Shown here one piece after another: positions 24,330-35,564 of a stretch of DNA of 64,000 bases (position 1 is its first letter; every line of letters starts with the position of its first letter). The position numbers and the translations under genes were made by a program. Origin of the DNA: Impatiens glandulifera (taxonomy: Eukaryota > Streptophyta > Magnoliopsida > Ericales > Balsaminaceae); the NCBI RefSeq assembly GCF_907164915.1, contig NC_061863.1, positions 8,929,882 through 8,993,881 of the forward strand, read 5' to 3'. Below the pieces are notes generated by a model. It did no database searches, was not told the DNA's origin, and worked only from the letters and a program-made list of their open reading frames with translations.

Positions 24330-25200
24330 TGGGTATGGGTGTAAGTGGATCGGTTCGGTCGATTTTTTTATCAAAATATTCATCCCATCCATTCGTATTG
24401 GTTTTTCAAAATCTTTACTTGTCGGTTGTGTTGAACGGTAGTTCAATTTGATCAGTTATAACATCGGTTCGGTCGGTTTCGATCGGTTAATTGGTTTTAT
24501 CTTTGAAAAATTACAGAAAAAAAATCAAACTTGACATTAAAATCGTTTTAAATTTTAGATATTTAAAAAAAATAAAAATAAATTACAATAAAGAAATTAC
24601 TCAAATCTGAACCTCATTAAACATAAAAGTGTAAGATAAAAACACAAAATGTTTAAAAAACAACCCAGTGTTTAAACTATAAATTATATAAGAACATAAT
24701 TTAAGCAACACAAAACAACTCAAAAGCTTTTTCAATTATAATATCCAAAAACTGCTAAATATTAGACATAATTTAACGCATCAACTACTATTTTCTATTT
24801 TCAGCATACTTACTCCATGTCATCTCCGATACATTTTTACGATTCCTCGTTCACAATCACATTGATAGACACTTCTTCATATATCAAATAACAAAATATT
24901 AGATTATAAATAATTATTTAATTAAAATATGTATCAATTAACTCGTACCTACTTCAATAACTTCAAGAATATGAACATCATTTAATATATCTTCGATCAC
25001 ATGTTGAGGAGGTTTTAAGCACAACCAATCTTGTGTGCAAATAAGTGCCTCAACGGTTGCAGGACTCATTGACTTGGCCTTCCGTGTGGGGTAGGTCTCT
25101 AGTCAGGTCTCTACTTGGGTTGGGTCGCAGTCGTTCGTCGGCAACCGATTGCGGTGATCCGGTGTGGTCGCAAACGACAATCGCCAATCACCTTCTAACA
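24330..25200 (-). mobile_element. hAT transposon remnant
   Basis: The left end (about 24331-24500) has the short reiterated GATCGGTTCGGTCGGTTT phrases common in subterminal parts of plant hAT elements. Further in, the minus strand encodes the C-terminal dimerisation segment of a hAT transposase (24938-25083). The rest of the transposase is missing or unreadable. The right boundary is a guess, based on the change from GC-richer to AT-rich sequence near 25200. Confidence 0.55.
24938..25083 (-). pseudogene. hAT transposase C-terminal fragment (RICESLEEPER/ZBED type)
   Basis: Reading the minus strand down to a TAA at 24938-24940 gives about 48 residues that include SPATVEALICTQDWL. This is the characteristic end of the hAT C-terminal dimerisation domain, where family members read ...LSPKTVEALICTQNWL. 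After it comes an acidic tail (QHVIEDILND...) as in domesticated and active plant hAT transposases. No upstream BED zinc finger or catalytic region was seen. It is too short to score as an ORF by ATG-based criteria. Confidence 0.7.
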
Positions 25201-25984
25201 ACATTTATTTTTTAACTTTCTTTCAACATGAAAAACTTACATAAATTAAATTAATTGGTATACATGTATTTCATTTAACCTATTTATGTATTTATTGATT
25301 TATTTGTACATTTTGTGTTTTATTTGAAAATACACAGGATTTTAATTATTTTGGAATCCGATCAATACGAAATCGTTCTCAAATTATTTATTTATTTTAA
25401 TCTCGAGTAATGAACTTGTATAAGAATTTTTTAAAATAATTTCATTGACTCAAGATTATTTTTAAAATTATAAAATCAGAGTAGAAAATGAGTGTTTACA
25501 ATATCATATTAAGACAAGTAGGAAAATAATTCTAGATGTATTTCTCAAGTTGGGGTCATTTGTTAAATTTATGTTGTGTCTATATAAAAATATGTCGTGT
25601 GTCTATGATCTTGTAAAATGTTGTCATATTTATCTAAACGAAAAGAAGAAGGAAAAAAAAAAGAGTTATTGTGTATATTTTTCGCCATATCGTCCTCCTC
25701 TTCTAATTCTAAAAATATGTTAAAGTTTGAACTCAAAATCTTAGTCTCAACTTAAAATAACATCAAACTCTTAACCCATTGGACAGCAAATTATTCTAAT
25801 TAAATTATTACTATTTAAAATATAATATTTCAAACTAATTATATTTACCGTAATTCAAATCCACATTGTTTTGATGAATATTTTTGGATTTTATTTTTTA
25901 TTATTAATATTCTGGTGTAGTTTCTTCGGGGTTTGGAAGAAACATATATATAATTCTTTCTAGATATAGTAACTAATCTTAAAT

Positions 25985-26690
25985 ATCAATGGACCAAATA
26001 ATAAATTGGGCCAATTGAAATTTGAGACATTTTCTTTTGAATTTTACAATTTGGGGCTCCTTATGGAGCAACTTATGGGGCAATTGTAATTTAAGACATC
26101 TTCTTCCGAACTTCGTAATTTTGGGCTCCTTATTAAGGATCAATTGTAATTTAGGATCTCTTCTTTCGAATCTCACAATTTAGAGCTTTGTATTGTCAGA
26201 TTATAAAAAAATGGGTTTTTCCTAACAAACATGTGACACGTACTTTTAAATGTCACCTATTTATTTTTTTTAATAAATTCAATTCATTAAAAACAAAAAA
26301 TGAAAAAGAAAACCCTACATTCATCCCAACTCAAATTAAACTTCATCCCCGACTACATCCCTTTCACACTAGTTTGACTTCCCCACTCTTCACCTCGCGA
26401 CGCTTGATTACCCTTTCCCTAACATGACTGCCCTCCTCTTCACCTCACGATGAAATGATGTTGAGTCGGGCTTAGGATTTTAAAATTATGTGTCACAATT
26501 AATTTTTTATTATAAAGGTTACATATATTTTTTTTTTGAAGGACATCCATGTTCGTTGGAGAAATACCCCGTTTTTTATAAACTTGATAATGTGAAACCC
26601 CAAATTGTAAAGTTCTTAAGTTCGAAAGAATAGACCTCAAATTGCGGTTGATCCCAATAAGAGTCCCAAATTGTTATTTTGATCCAATGT
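25985..26690. repeat. Diverged short-unit repeat (about 75 bp units)
   Basis: Phrases of the type CAATTTGGGGCTCCTTAT, CAATTGTAATTTAGGAC, TCTTCTTTCGAA recur three times in 25985-26180, and related text returns in the other orientation at 26585-26680. The minus-strand ORF at 25979-26176 shows the same internal repetition and is not a gene. Confidence 0.55.
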
Positions 26691-26708
26691 CATAATATAT
26701 AAATTCAG

Positions 26709-26753
26709 GTGGGGGTGGGGGTGGGGGTGGGGTGGGGGGAATAGGGGTAGGGT
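26709..26753 (+). repeat. G-run tract with G-quadruplex potential
   Basis: Five runs of four to six G separated by single T bases (GGGGGTGGGGGTGGGGG...), then two shorter runs (GGGG, GGG). The pattern far exceeds the usual G3+N1-7 rule for a four-stranded structure. It lies in otherwise AT-rich intergenic DNA. Confidence 0.9.
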
Positions 26754-27135
26754 AAGTTCTTCATAAAATATGAACTAATTCAAATAGGGCTTGTTATTGT
26801 TGATTATGAATTCATTACCATTTTCATGCTCTAATAAGGCCCACCTCTTTAAAGTAATTTTGGAAAACTTCTTCTATATTGTTTATATGGGTTTGGGTTT
26901 ATTCTAGTATATAGTATTTTTTAAGTGGAAATCTAACTTGAATATTTGATTTGTTAAATAAGGCTCTTGATACTTAATCTTTTAAATGACATTTTTATTT
27001 GAGTTAAAAAAGAATGAGATGCTAAAAGGATTTTGGCCTGGATATTAATTTTAAAAATAGTAAATTGGAATTAGAATTAAAGGTATAATTTTAATTCTTA
27101 GGTTCGATAGATCAATTGTATTGTTTTTATTATAA

Positions 27136-27226
27136 CTAACATTTAGCCTGTGCATTTGCACGAGTAATAATATAAAAAACCGTGAAATAAATTATGGATA
27201 ACATTTTTAATTTTATTTTAACCGTT
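27136..27226 (-). repeat. Helitron-like 3' end, copy 1 (weak)
   Basis: On the minus strand a short palindrome GTGCA-AA-TGCAC (27150-27161) is followed by GGCTAAATG and TTAG. That is the arrangement of a Helitron 3' terminus (hairpin about ten bases before CTRR), with the first base of CTRR changed. The same about 90 bases recur at 28638-28730 in the same orientation. Confidence 0.4.
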
Positions 27227-27285
27227 CCCAAAGTTTTTCATGATATTCTCTTATTCATGCTATAAATTATTGTATTTCTTTTTCT

Positions 27286-28560
27286 CTAGGTATTGTAGAA
27301 TAGGGCTCCAAAGAAACATTTGAAAATATTCGCGTAGAAACTATCGCCCTTAACCTTTTTCTTTACAAGCTCTATGATTTCGTTCCATTTACTTGGAAAG
27401 TTAGTGATATTCATGTTTTGAGCAAAATTGATCCACAGCTTGGATACAAACGCGCACTCCCCAAATAGGTGATTAAGGCTTTCCATTTTTACTACGCAGA
27501 TTGGGCAATTGACGTCTGAAATATTCATATATTTCTTAATTTTGTCTCTTGTCTCCAATTTTTTCTTGAATATTAGCCAAATGATGAATTGGTGTCAAGG
27601 TATAACTTTTGAAGACCATACTACTTTATGTCAATCGATCACCACCTCCTTTGTTCTAATGATCTCCCATGCTTTTCCTACCACGAACTTTTCATTCATA
27701 ATAGTATCCTAACTCTTTATATTAGTGTTTCTATTGAATTGCATATTATTAATCAGATATAGAATTTTCTGACTCATTTTGGATTACTCCTCAGAATAGA
27801 GCTACATTTTCCTTCTTAAATATCTTTAACTGAGTAAAAGAGACAATTTCTTCTGATTCTGATTCTAAATCTGATAGATTTGAATTCCTTCCAAAAAATT
27901 ATGAGATTATTCTCTAGCCATGAATTGTGCCAAAATAATATTCTCCTTCCATTACTGATTCTGAACTTCATCATCTGATATGCATCTCCTCTAATTCTTA
28001 GGATTTTCTTCAAGGACCGTGCCATTTCATTTTTAATTTGGCATGTCCATATGATGGCTTCTCCTTTCATGAATCTCGTATGAACCCATTTGACTCATAA
28101 TGAATATGGTTTCATGACAAGGCCCATACATGTTTGATTGTGAGCGCTCGATTCCATATGACACAATTCTTAATGCCAAGCCTTTGGGGTACATGCAGTT
28201 TCCCATTTGACCTTTTTACCTCATCTACCTTGAGTACCCTAGATGAAGTCTCTCATCAGCTTATCTAGATCATCCATAACTTTTTTGAGAATGACTATTT
28301 GTTGTGTTCAGTAGCAAATAATTCTCTTAGTAACTCTTTTCACAAGCTTTATTCTTCCTACATATGATTGGTTTTTTGTAGCCCAACCCAAGATAGAATT
28401 TATGATATTTTCAATAAGTGGGCAAAAATGTGAGCTTTGAAGTTGATTTACAGATAAGGGGGCTCCAAGATATTTGACTGGAAGCGTTCCTTCTTTTATC
28501 CCCATGTTATTAAATATATTCTATTTCAAGTCCTCATTCACTCCTCTTCCATAAAAAGTC
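27286..28560 (-). pseudogene. LINE (non-LTR) retrotransposon remnant
   Basis: Three minus-strand pieces lie in the right order. The complement of 28308-28505 has PVKYLGAPLS...W.....SYVGRIKLVK, the conserved region after the reverse transcriptase palm in plant LINE elements. The complement of 27816-28070 has ...SNGRRILFWHNSWL, and the complement of 27286-27558 has a CPIC-x8-H-x4-C zinc-binding motif (the reverse-transcriptase-associated zinc finger). Frameshifts and stops separate them. The endonuclease and the catalytic palm upstream are missing, so this is a truncated 3' part. Confidence 0.8.
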
Positions 28561-28637
28561 TTACTTTTGTCTTCATTAATGAATAAACCTGTAATACTAT
28601 AAGAAGAATATTAATTAGGTAAGAGAAGTAGTTATTA

Positions 28638-28730
28638 CTAGCATTTAGCCCGTGCATTTGCATGAGTAATAATATAAAAAATTGTGAAAAAAATTATGGA
28701 TAACATTTTTAATTTTATTTTTAACCGTTT
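28638..28730 (-). repeat. Helitron-like 3' end, copy 2
   Basis: The complement shows a TGCAAATGCA palindrome, GGGCTAAATG, then CTAG at 28638-28641 followed by T outside, which fits the Helitron 3' rule (hairpin, CTRR, insertion before T). It is a near-identical direct repeat of 27136-27226, and the LINE remnant lies between the two. Confidence 0.45.
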
Positions 28731-28732
28731 TA

Positions 28733-29085
28733 AGTTTATGGGTGGGTCAACCCATAATCCGACCCAAGTATCCATTTACTCAACATCATTATATATTAGT
28801 TAGTTAAAATGTCGAACTTATATTAATATTAAAACATCCCGCGTTTATCAAATTTGGTGTTGAATTTAAAATATAAAGTCTTTGTAGCCTAGTTGGTTAA
28901 AGAGTTGTACTTGTTTTGTTAGGTTGCAAGTTCGAAACATACCTCTAGCATTTTTAATTTTATTTTTAACCGTTTTAAATTTAAAAACGGGTCAACCCAC
29001 AATCCGACCCAAGTATCCAAATTAACCACAGCTCTAGACCCGACAATCCGGGCACTTTAAAAATTAAGCATCATTATATATATAA
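28733..29085 (+). repeat. Dispersed repeat with tRNA-like core, copy 2
   Basis: The best preserved copy. A box-A-like TAGCCTAGTTGG (28885-28896) and a box-B-like GCAAGTTCGAAAC (28926-28938) are about 30 bases apart, as in a polymerase III promoter. GGGTCAACCC..AATCCGACCC occurs on both sides (28742-28764 and 28985-29008). The sequence between resembles the copies at 14480-14900 and 61880-62110. Confidence 0.55.
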
Positions 29086-29748
29086 ATTTTATAGTTTTTC
29101 AAAACATACTAACTGAATTGTAATTCAATATTAATTATAGTAGTATCAATTCTAATTTTAATTTCACTCTTTTAAACAGGTCTTTTAGACAAAGTTAGAG
29201 ACGTCTCCTTTTTCTTAAACCTGTTTTTCAATAATATATATAAAACAAGGTTATTTAAAAATAACAATTTGGTTGTGATTTCTCCTGTGAACACCAACTC
29301 TAGCTCAACCATGATTGTTGTTAGATAGAAAATAAGATAAAAGAGTGTATATTCAACTTAATGTAGTGACACAATTGTGCAAATTTTTACGAGACTTCTC
29401 AAGACAATAAATGGTAAAACTACTCAAGTCCATTTTTGCTACTACATCTGGCACATGCTTTTATTATCAAAATAATTGAGTCTATAACTGAACTAAAGGT
29501 CTCATATGTAAACCCTTCACATCACCATAAATAATTTATAAGGAAATTCTACACACCTAAAATACCTAATAATAAATAGACATTTGCAGGCACAAATAGA
29601 CATTTGCAGGCACTCTGAGAAAAAATGGAAACAGCCCATCAATGACTTTAATTACCATGTTGGGAAAACAAGACAAGTTTATATAATTGAAAAACCTAAA
29701 ATATGAATGAATTATTGGTGCAAATAACAATATAATTATACATGAAAG

Positions 29749-30676
29749 TGAAGAATTGTGTCCTTTAATTTAATGTGCAATGACTAAACTTGGATAAGAC
29801 AAATTAATAGATATAATTTAATCCGATTATTTTAGGAGTTGTAGTGCTTTGCTAGAAGCCAACTACGATTAATGGGATTAAACCTATAACTATTATAATC
29901 GGGTCCTTTGAGGTCACACATTTAGAGTAGACCGACTAGATAAACGAGAAAGATGGTTAATTATTAATACATATTAGATATTATTAATAATAAGAAATAT
30001 TATTTATTTGTGAAATAAAATAATATATAATTAATACATATTAGATATTATTAATAATAAGAAATATTATTTATTTGTGAAATAAAATAATATATAATTA
30101 ATGGTTAATTATGGAGTTAAGATTGTGAAATAAAATAATATATAATTAATGGTTAATTATGGAGTTAAGATTGTGAATAAAATAATATATAATTAATAAA
30201 TATTAGATATTATTAATAATAAGAAATATTATTTATTTGTGAAATAAAATAATATATAATTAATGGTTAATTATGGAATTTTATTTAATACAAAATGATT
30301 TATTTATTTGCAAGAAAACAGAAGTGAATAGAGAGAGAATTGTTCTTCTTTTAAAACGGTTTTTGCTATATTACGGTGAGAACTCCAAGAGGAAGAAATC
30401 ATCTTTTAATCTAGCAATTGGATTGCTTCCCCTTTGTCTTTTTCGTTCTAGCAGTCGAAAGTAAAGAGATCTAGTCGGGCTCGTGTGGACCAAGTAGAGG
30501 AGCAACACATGGGGCTCTCGATTATTCATTACTACCAGATCTGATCTGGTTCACGCATCAAAGGTATATTTCTATAAACTATATATCATGATTCTATCAA
30601 TTATGCATGATCATATGATTAGATGTTTAGATTAGATTTATAAATTATTCCGCTGCGAACATCTAATTAACCAACA
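29749..30676 (+). repeat. 5' LTR of Copia element 2
   Basis: 928 bp, TG...CA ends. About 29960-30270 is an internal tandem array: a unit containing TTAATACATATTAGATATTA and ATTTATTTGTGAAATAAAAT occurs several times in full and shortened forms. The ORF at 30273-30464 also occurs in the right LTR and is LTR sequence, not a gene. Confidence 0.93.
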
Positions 30677-30677
30677 G

Positions 30678-30689
30678 TGGTATCAGAGC
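30678..30689 (+). other. Primer-binding site of Copia element 2
   Basis: TGGTATCAGAGC one base inside the left LTR, an exact match to the canonical initiator tRNA-Met site. Confidence 0.92.
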
Positions 30690-31560
30690 ACAAGGTTGCA
30701 TATATTGAAAGGATCAATAAATTAACTGTTAATTTTGATGCGGATCTATATCGATGATATAATTTTACATAAATTAAGATGTAAAACTATCTTTAAGAAA
30801 ATAAAAGAAATATTTATTTTAATTGGATTGTATAAATATTTGGATCAAATAAATATGATATATTTGTTTTCTAAAAGTTAGGAAATCCCACTTATTAAAG
30901 ATTAATATTTTTCTAGTATGGCCCAGAAATACGATCTGAGCATCGTTATGTTTTCTTATAACACGATCTATGTATCGTTATGTATTTTGTAATTTATTTT
31001 GATTATTAGATTATTATAAATAATTATGTAATACAAATAAGAACCATGAAGTTCAAGGATGGAGATTCATGAAGGGTGCAAGCATGGAGACCAAAGAAGT
31101 TTAGTTCTTTATATATTTTTTGCATCTTAGGGGCCATACTAGGATCACAATTTTCATTGCATTGTTTTTATTTATAATAATTTTCACTAATAAATAAAAG
31201 ACAATCAAAACTTAAGTTCCTAAAGAAAATTGGGGCAATGCCTTTCCATGTCATGACCCATGAAGTTTATGGTTTTGGTTGGATAGGTTTCGCAAAAGCG
31301 AGGGTGTCTCTCCTTAACCTTAGGCTCTTGAGGATGAATCTATACGGGGATTCATAAACCTTGATACGGTTGTACTCAACAAGAGACCAAAAGGCAAATT
31401 TTTGGATCTTGAGGCATGGGGATGAATCCTACATTGGATGTGGATCATCAACCAAGAATTATAAGAAGTTATAATCAGTAATTGTTACTTACCTTGAACA
31501 CACAAGACCTAAGGCAGTGCAAAAGTACGTTGGGGATTGTCTGTATGAGATTATGACAAC
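30690..31560 (+). other. Internal leader of Copia element 2, gag absent
   Basis: This is where gag should lie, but no zinc knuckle or gag-like reading frame is seen. The sequence is AT-rich and full of stops. Either gag was deleted or it is diverged beyond recognition. Confidence 0.6.
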
Positions 31561-34500
31561 CGATGTTCTCACATTAAATAATGGTCCTACTTGGGTATTA
31601 GATACTGCATGTGGTGCTCACATTATTTCATATGTGTAGGGACTTAGAAATAAAAGACAAGTGAAGAAAGGAGAGATAGACATGCGCGTTGAAAATGGAG
31701 CAAGTGTTGCTGCACTTACCGTAGGAGATTTAAGTCTATCTTTACCTTCTGGTTTAATATTAGAACTGAATAATTGTTATTATGTTCCTTGCATTACTAA
31801 GAACCTTGTTTCGGTTGCTGTATTACATTCTGAAGGTTTTGAATTTAGCATTAAAAATGGAAATATTTCTGTTTTTAAGAATGATATTTTCTATGCGACT
31901 GCTCCAATGAGTAATGGACTCTTTGTATTGGATCTCAAATCAGAATTGTATAACATAAATAACAAAAGACAAAAATTAAATAGTTTGAGTGAGGCCTACC
32001 TATGGCATTGTCGATTGGGTCACATTAGTGCGAATCGCATGAAGAAGATCCACAAAGATGGGCTTCTAAAAGACATGGATTTTGAATCCATTGATACATG
32101 TAAATCATGTCTGATAGGCAAGATGACAAGGTCACCTTTCAAAGGAACGTTTGAAAGGGTTACTGAACTACTGGCGTAATACATACTGATGTATGTGGTC
32201 CAATGAGCACTGAAACTAGAGGTGGCTATAGATACTTCATCACATTTACTGATGACATGAGTAGATATGGGTATATTTACCTTATGTCACATAAATCAAA
32301 GTCCTTTGAAAAGTTCAAGGAGTTTCAAAACGAAGTAGAGACTCAAAGTGGCAAAAAAATAAAAGCACTTTGATCTGATCGTGGTGGTGAGTACTTGAGC
32401 CACGAATTTGATCATCATTTGAAAAACTGTGAGATAGTCACACAGTTGTCTACCCCAGGAACACCTCAGCTAAATGGTGTGTCTGAAAGGAGAAACAGGA
32501 CTTTGTTAGACATGGTCCGATCAATGATGAGTTTTGTTAATCTTCCGGTATCCTTCTGGGGATATGCCCTCACTACCGTTGTACTTACACTAAATAGGAC
32601 TCCGTCAAGAACTGTAAACAAAACTCCATATGAGATATGGACTGGAAAGGTTCCAAAGTTGTCTTTTCTGATAATATGGGGATGTGAAGCTTATGTAAAG
32701 CGTTTACAAATAGAGAAGCTTGCCCCAAAATCAGATAAATGTTTTTTATAGGGTATCCAAAAGGAAGTTTTGGATATTACTTCTACAATCCAACTCAGCA
32801 AAAGGTGTTTGTTGCAAGGGATAGTGTCTTTTTGGAAAGAGAATTCCTTTCCAACAAGTCAAGTGGGAGAAATATTCATCTTGAAACAGTTCAAGATGAT
32901 GAAGAGCAACAAACTCAACAACAAAATGACATGGATGATGTCGATGCAGAGATGATTACTTTTGAAGGCTTAGGGCCTCAGAACATCCAAGAACCAGAAC
33001 AAGAGGATCTACAAACAGTTGTAGATCATGTTCCGGATTTAGTTGTTGAACAAGTTGAACCCACTCGTAGATCGGAAAGGCCAAAGATACAACTAAGACG
33101 TTATGATGATGTCATCTTAAATGTAAGCCTTGATGTTCTTATGCTAGAACATAGTGAGCCTTCGACCTATAAGCAAGCAGTGACGGGTCCAGACTCCAAT
33201 AAATGGCTTGACTCCATGAGGTCTGAAATGGATTCGATGTTTGAAAATCAAGTATGGGACTTGATAGATTTGCTAGATGGGGTAAAACCCATAGGAAGCA
33301 AATGAATTTTCAAACTAAAAAATGACAAGGATGGAAATGCATCTGTTTACAAGGCAAGACTAGTTGCCAAAGGTTTTAGACAAATTCATGGTATAGACTA
33401 TGACGAGACATTTTCACCAGTTATCATGATTAGATCCATTAGGATAATCCTAGCTATTGCTGCATATTATGACTATGAGATATGGCAAATGGATGTCAAA
33501 ACCGCTTTTCTAAATGGTTTTTTGGAAGAGGATGTGTACATGACACAACCTGAAGGTTTTGAAGATCTAAATCATGTTGGGAAGGTATGCAAGCTTAAGA
33601 AGTCCATTTATGGACTTAAACAAGCATCTAGGAGTTGGAACTTTTGATTTGATGAAAATATCAAAGAGTTTGAATTCATTAGATGCGAAGAGGATCCTTG
33701 TGTTTACAAGAAGTTTAGTGGGAGTAAGGCAGCCTTCTTAGTCTTGTATGTGAATGACATACTACTTATTGGGAATGACATTCCGATGCTAGAGTCTGTA
33801 AAAGAATGGCTGAAGAAATGTTTCTCAATGAAAGACTTAGGAAAGGCCGAGTACATACTTGGAATTAAGATCTATAGAGATAGATCTAAGAGGCTTCTTG
33901 AATTAAGTCAAGGAACTTATATTGATAAGATTCTTAATAGATTCAAGATGCAAGATTCCAAGAAGGGATTTTTACCCATTCAACAAAGTGTATATCTCAA
34001 CAAGACGCAGTGTCCTAAAACACCTGCTGAGCTTGAGAAGATGAACAAGATCCCATATGCTTCTGCTATAGGATCTATCATGTATGCCATGGTATGTACA
34101 CGTCCAGATATTGCATATGCTTTGAGCATGTGTAGAAGATACCAATCAAGTCCTGGAGAAGCACACTGGAGTGTAGCTAAGAATATCCTGAAGTACTTAA
34201 GAAGAACAAAGGATGATTTCTTAGTATATGGGGGAGATGAAAAATTGATCGTACAAGGCTATACTGATGTAAGCTTTCAGACTGACCGAGGTGGCTTTGA
34301 GTCTCAATCGGGTTATGTCTTTATCCTTAACGGAGGAGCTGTGAGCTGGAAGAGCTTCAAGCAAGGTACTATAGCAGATTCTACAACAGAGGCTGAGTAC
34401 ATTGCTGCTAGTGAAGCAGCAAAGGAGGCCGTTTGGATGAGGAAGTTCCTAGATGAACTCAGTGTTGTTCCTAGCATTTCAATGCCTATCGACATCTATT

Positions 34501-34736
34501 GTGACAATAATGGTGCCATAGCTCAAGCAAAGGAACCGAGTTCGAGCTCCAAATCCAGGCACGTTATGAGAAAGTATCACCTTATTCGACACATCATCAC
34601 TATGGGTGATATTAGGATGTGTAAGGTGCATACTGATGACAACATTGCAGATCCATTAACCAAACCTATGCCTAGGCCCAAGCATGAGAGTCACACTAGG
34701 GCTAAGGGTCTCAAGCACATTAGAGAATGGCTTTGA
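31560..34736 (+). pseudogene. Copia pol remnant with many stops and frameshifts
   Basis: The protease site reads WVLDTACGAH (family D-T/S-G), then a TAG at 31637-31639. Integrase starts with an intact HHCC region (about 31995-32130). A one-base loss near 32177 shifts the frame at the HTDVCGP motif, a TGA replaces the arginine before SDRGGEY (near 32371), and a further shift occurs near 32745. In the reverse transcriptase, TGA codons replace tryptophan (33303-33305) and an expected arginine (33645-33647). The catalytic box reads YVND instead of YVDD (33747-33758). The RNase H part, 33744-34736, is open and ends in a normal ADPLTKPMPRPKH region. At least six lesions plus lost catalytic residues mean it is non-functional. 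Confidence 0.9.
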
Positions 34737-35564
34737 GTTTGCTTTTGTATTACATTATGTATTTATGAGTGTTAGACACCAGTTTTATGTTTGACTTGAT
34801 AATTTTATGATATATGATATTTCATCCTTATTTATTGTTTTTAACGATATTGAATAATATGTTCAAATAATTCATTATTAACAAATGGGATCACCTTAAG
34901 TGTTCTGGTGAATGAAACCCCATTAAGTGAAATGAAGTTTTGAATTATTAAAAGTCTATAGTTTGAAATCATCAAATGGACATAGATGATTTTATAAGTT
35001 ATTATATTGTAAGTTGGCTGATAGCGTCAGGTTTCATGGGCTATAAGGACATTGAGATGTCTAGTCAATTACATATATGTGTATGGATGATACATGTAAG
35101 ACTGACCCACCTTAAGACTCTCCAAAAGAGATTGTAAAGTTTTAAGTTAAACCATGTTTAGTAGATTCCTCAGACATGAGTATGTTGTGGCCTCACTTGA
35201 TGATTGGTATTTCTTTGACACTGTTAAATGCTTTCCGTAAAAGGAAGTTATAAAGGCAATAGTTGGGATTGTTAAAATTGAATGGGAGCCATAGTCGTAC
35301 AAGAATGGAGAAGTCCTCCTACTTCATGTATACTGTGATACATTGAACAAGAATGGTGTCTCGGCCACTTGAAGAGCGAGAACTGAAAATGCATGGCCAT
35401 GCTCGGATGGATTAATATGAATCATCCGTTTAATTGACAGTTCAAACTCAGAGTTCAAGAAACATATTTGATAGAAAGGTATGAATGTTACCATATCATC
35501 AAATAAGACATTAAGAGACAAAGGTATCTTATATTGCACACTTGTTTAAGGACAAGTGGGAGAT
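34737..35564 (+). other. 3' internal non-coding part of Copia element 2
   Basis: Between the end of RNase H and the right LTR there is about 0.8 kb without coding potential, ending in the polypurine tract ACAAGTGGGAGA. The minus-strand ORF at 35324-35539 shows no domain. Confidence 0.7.
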
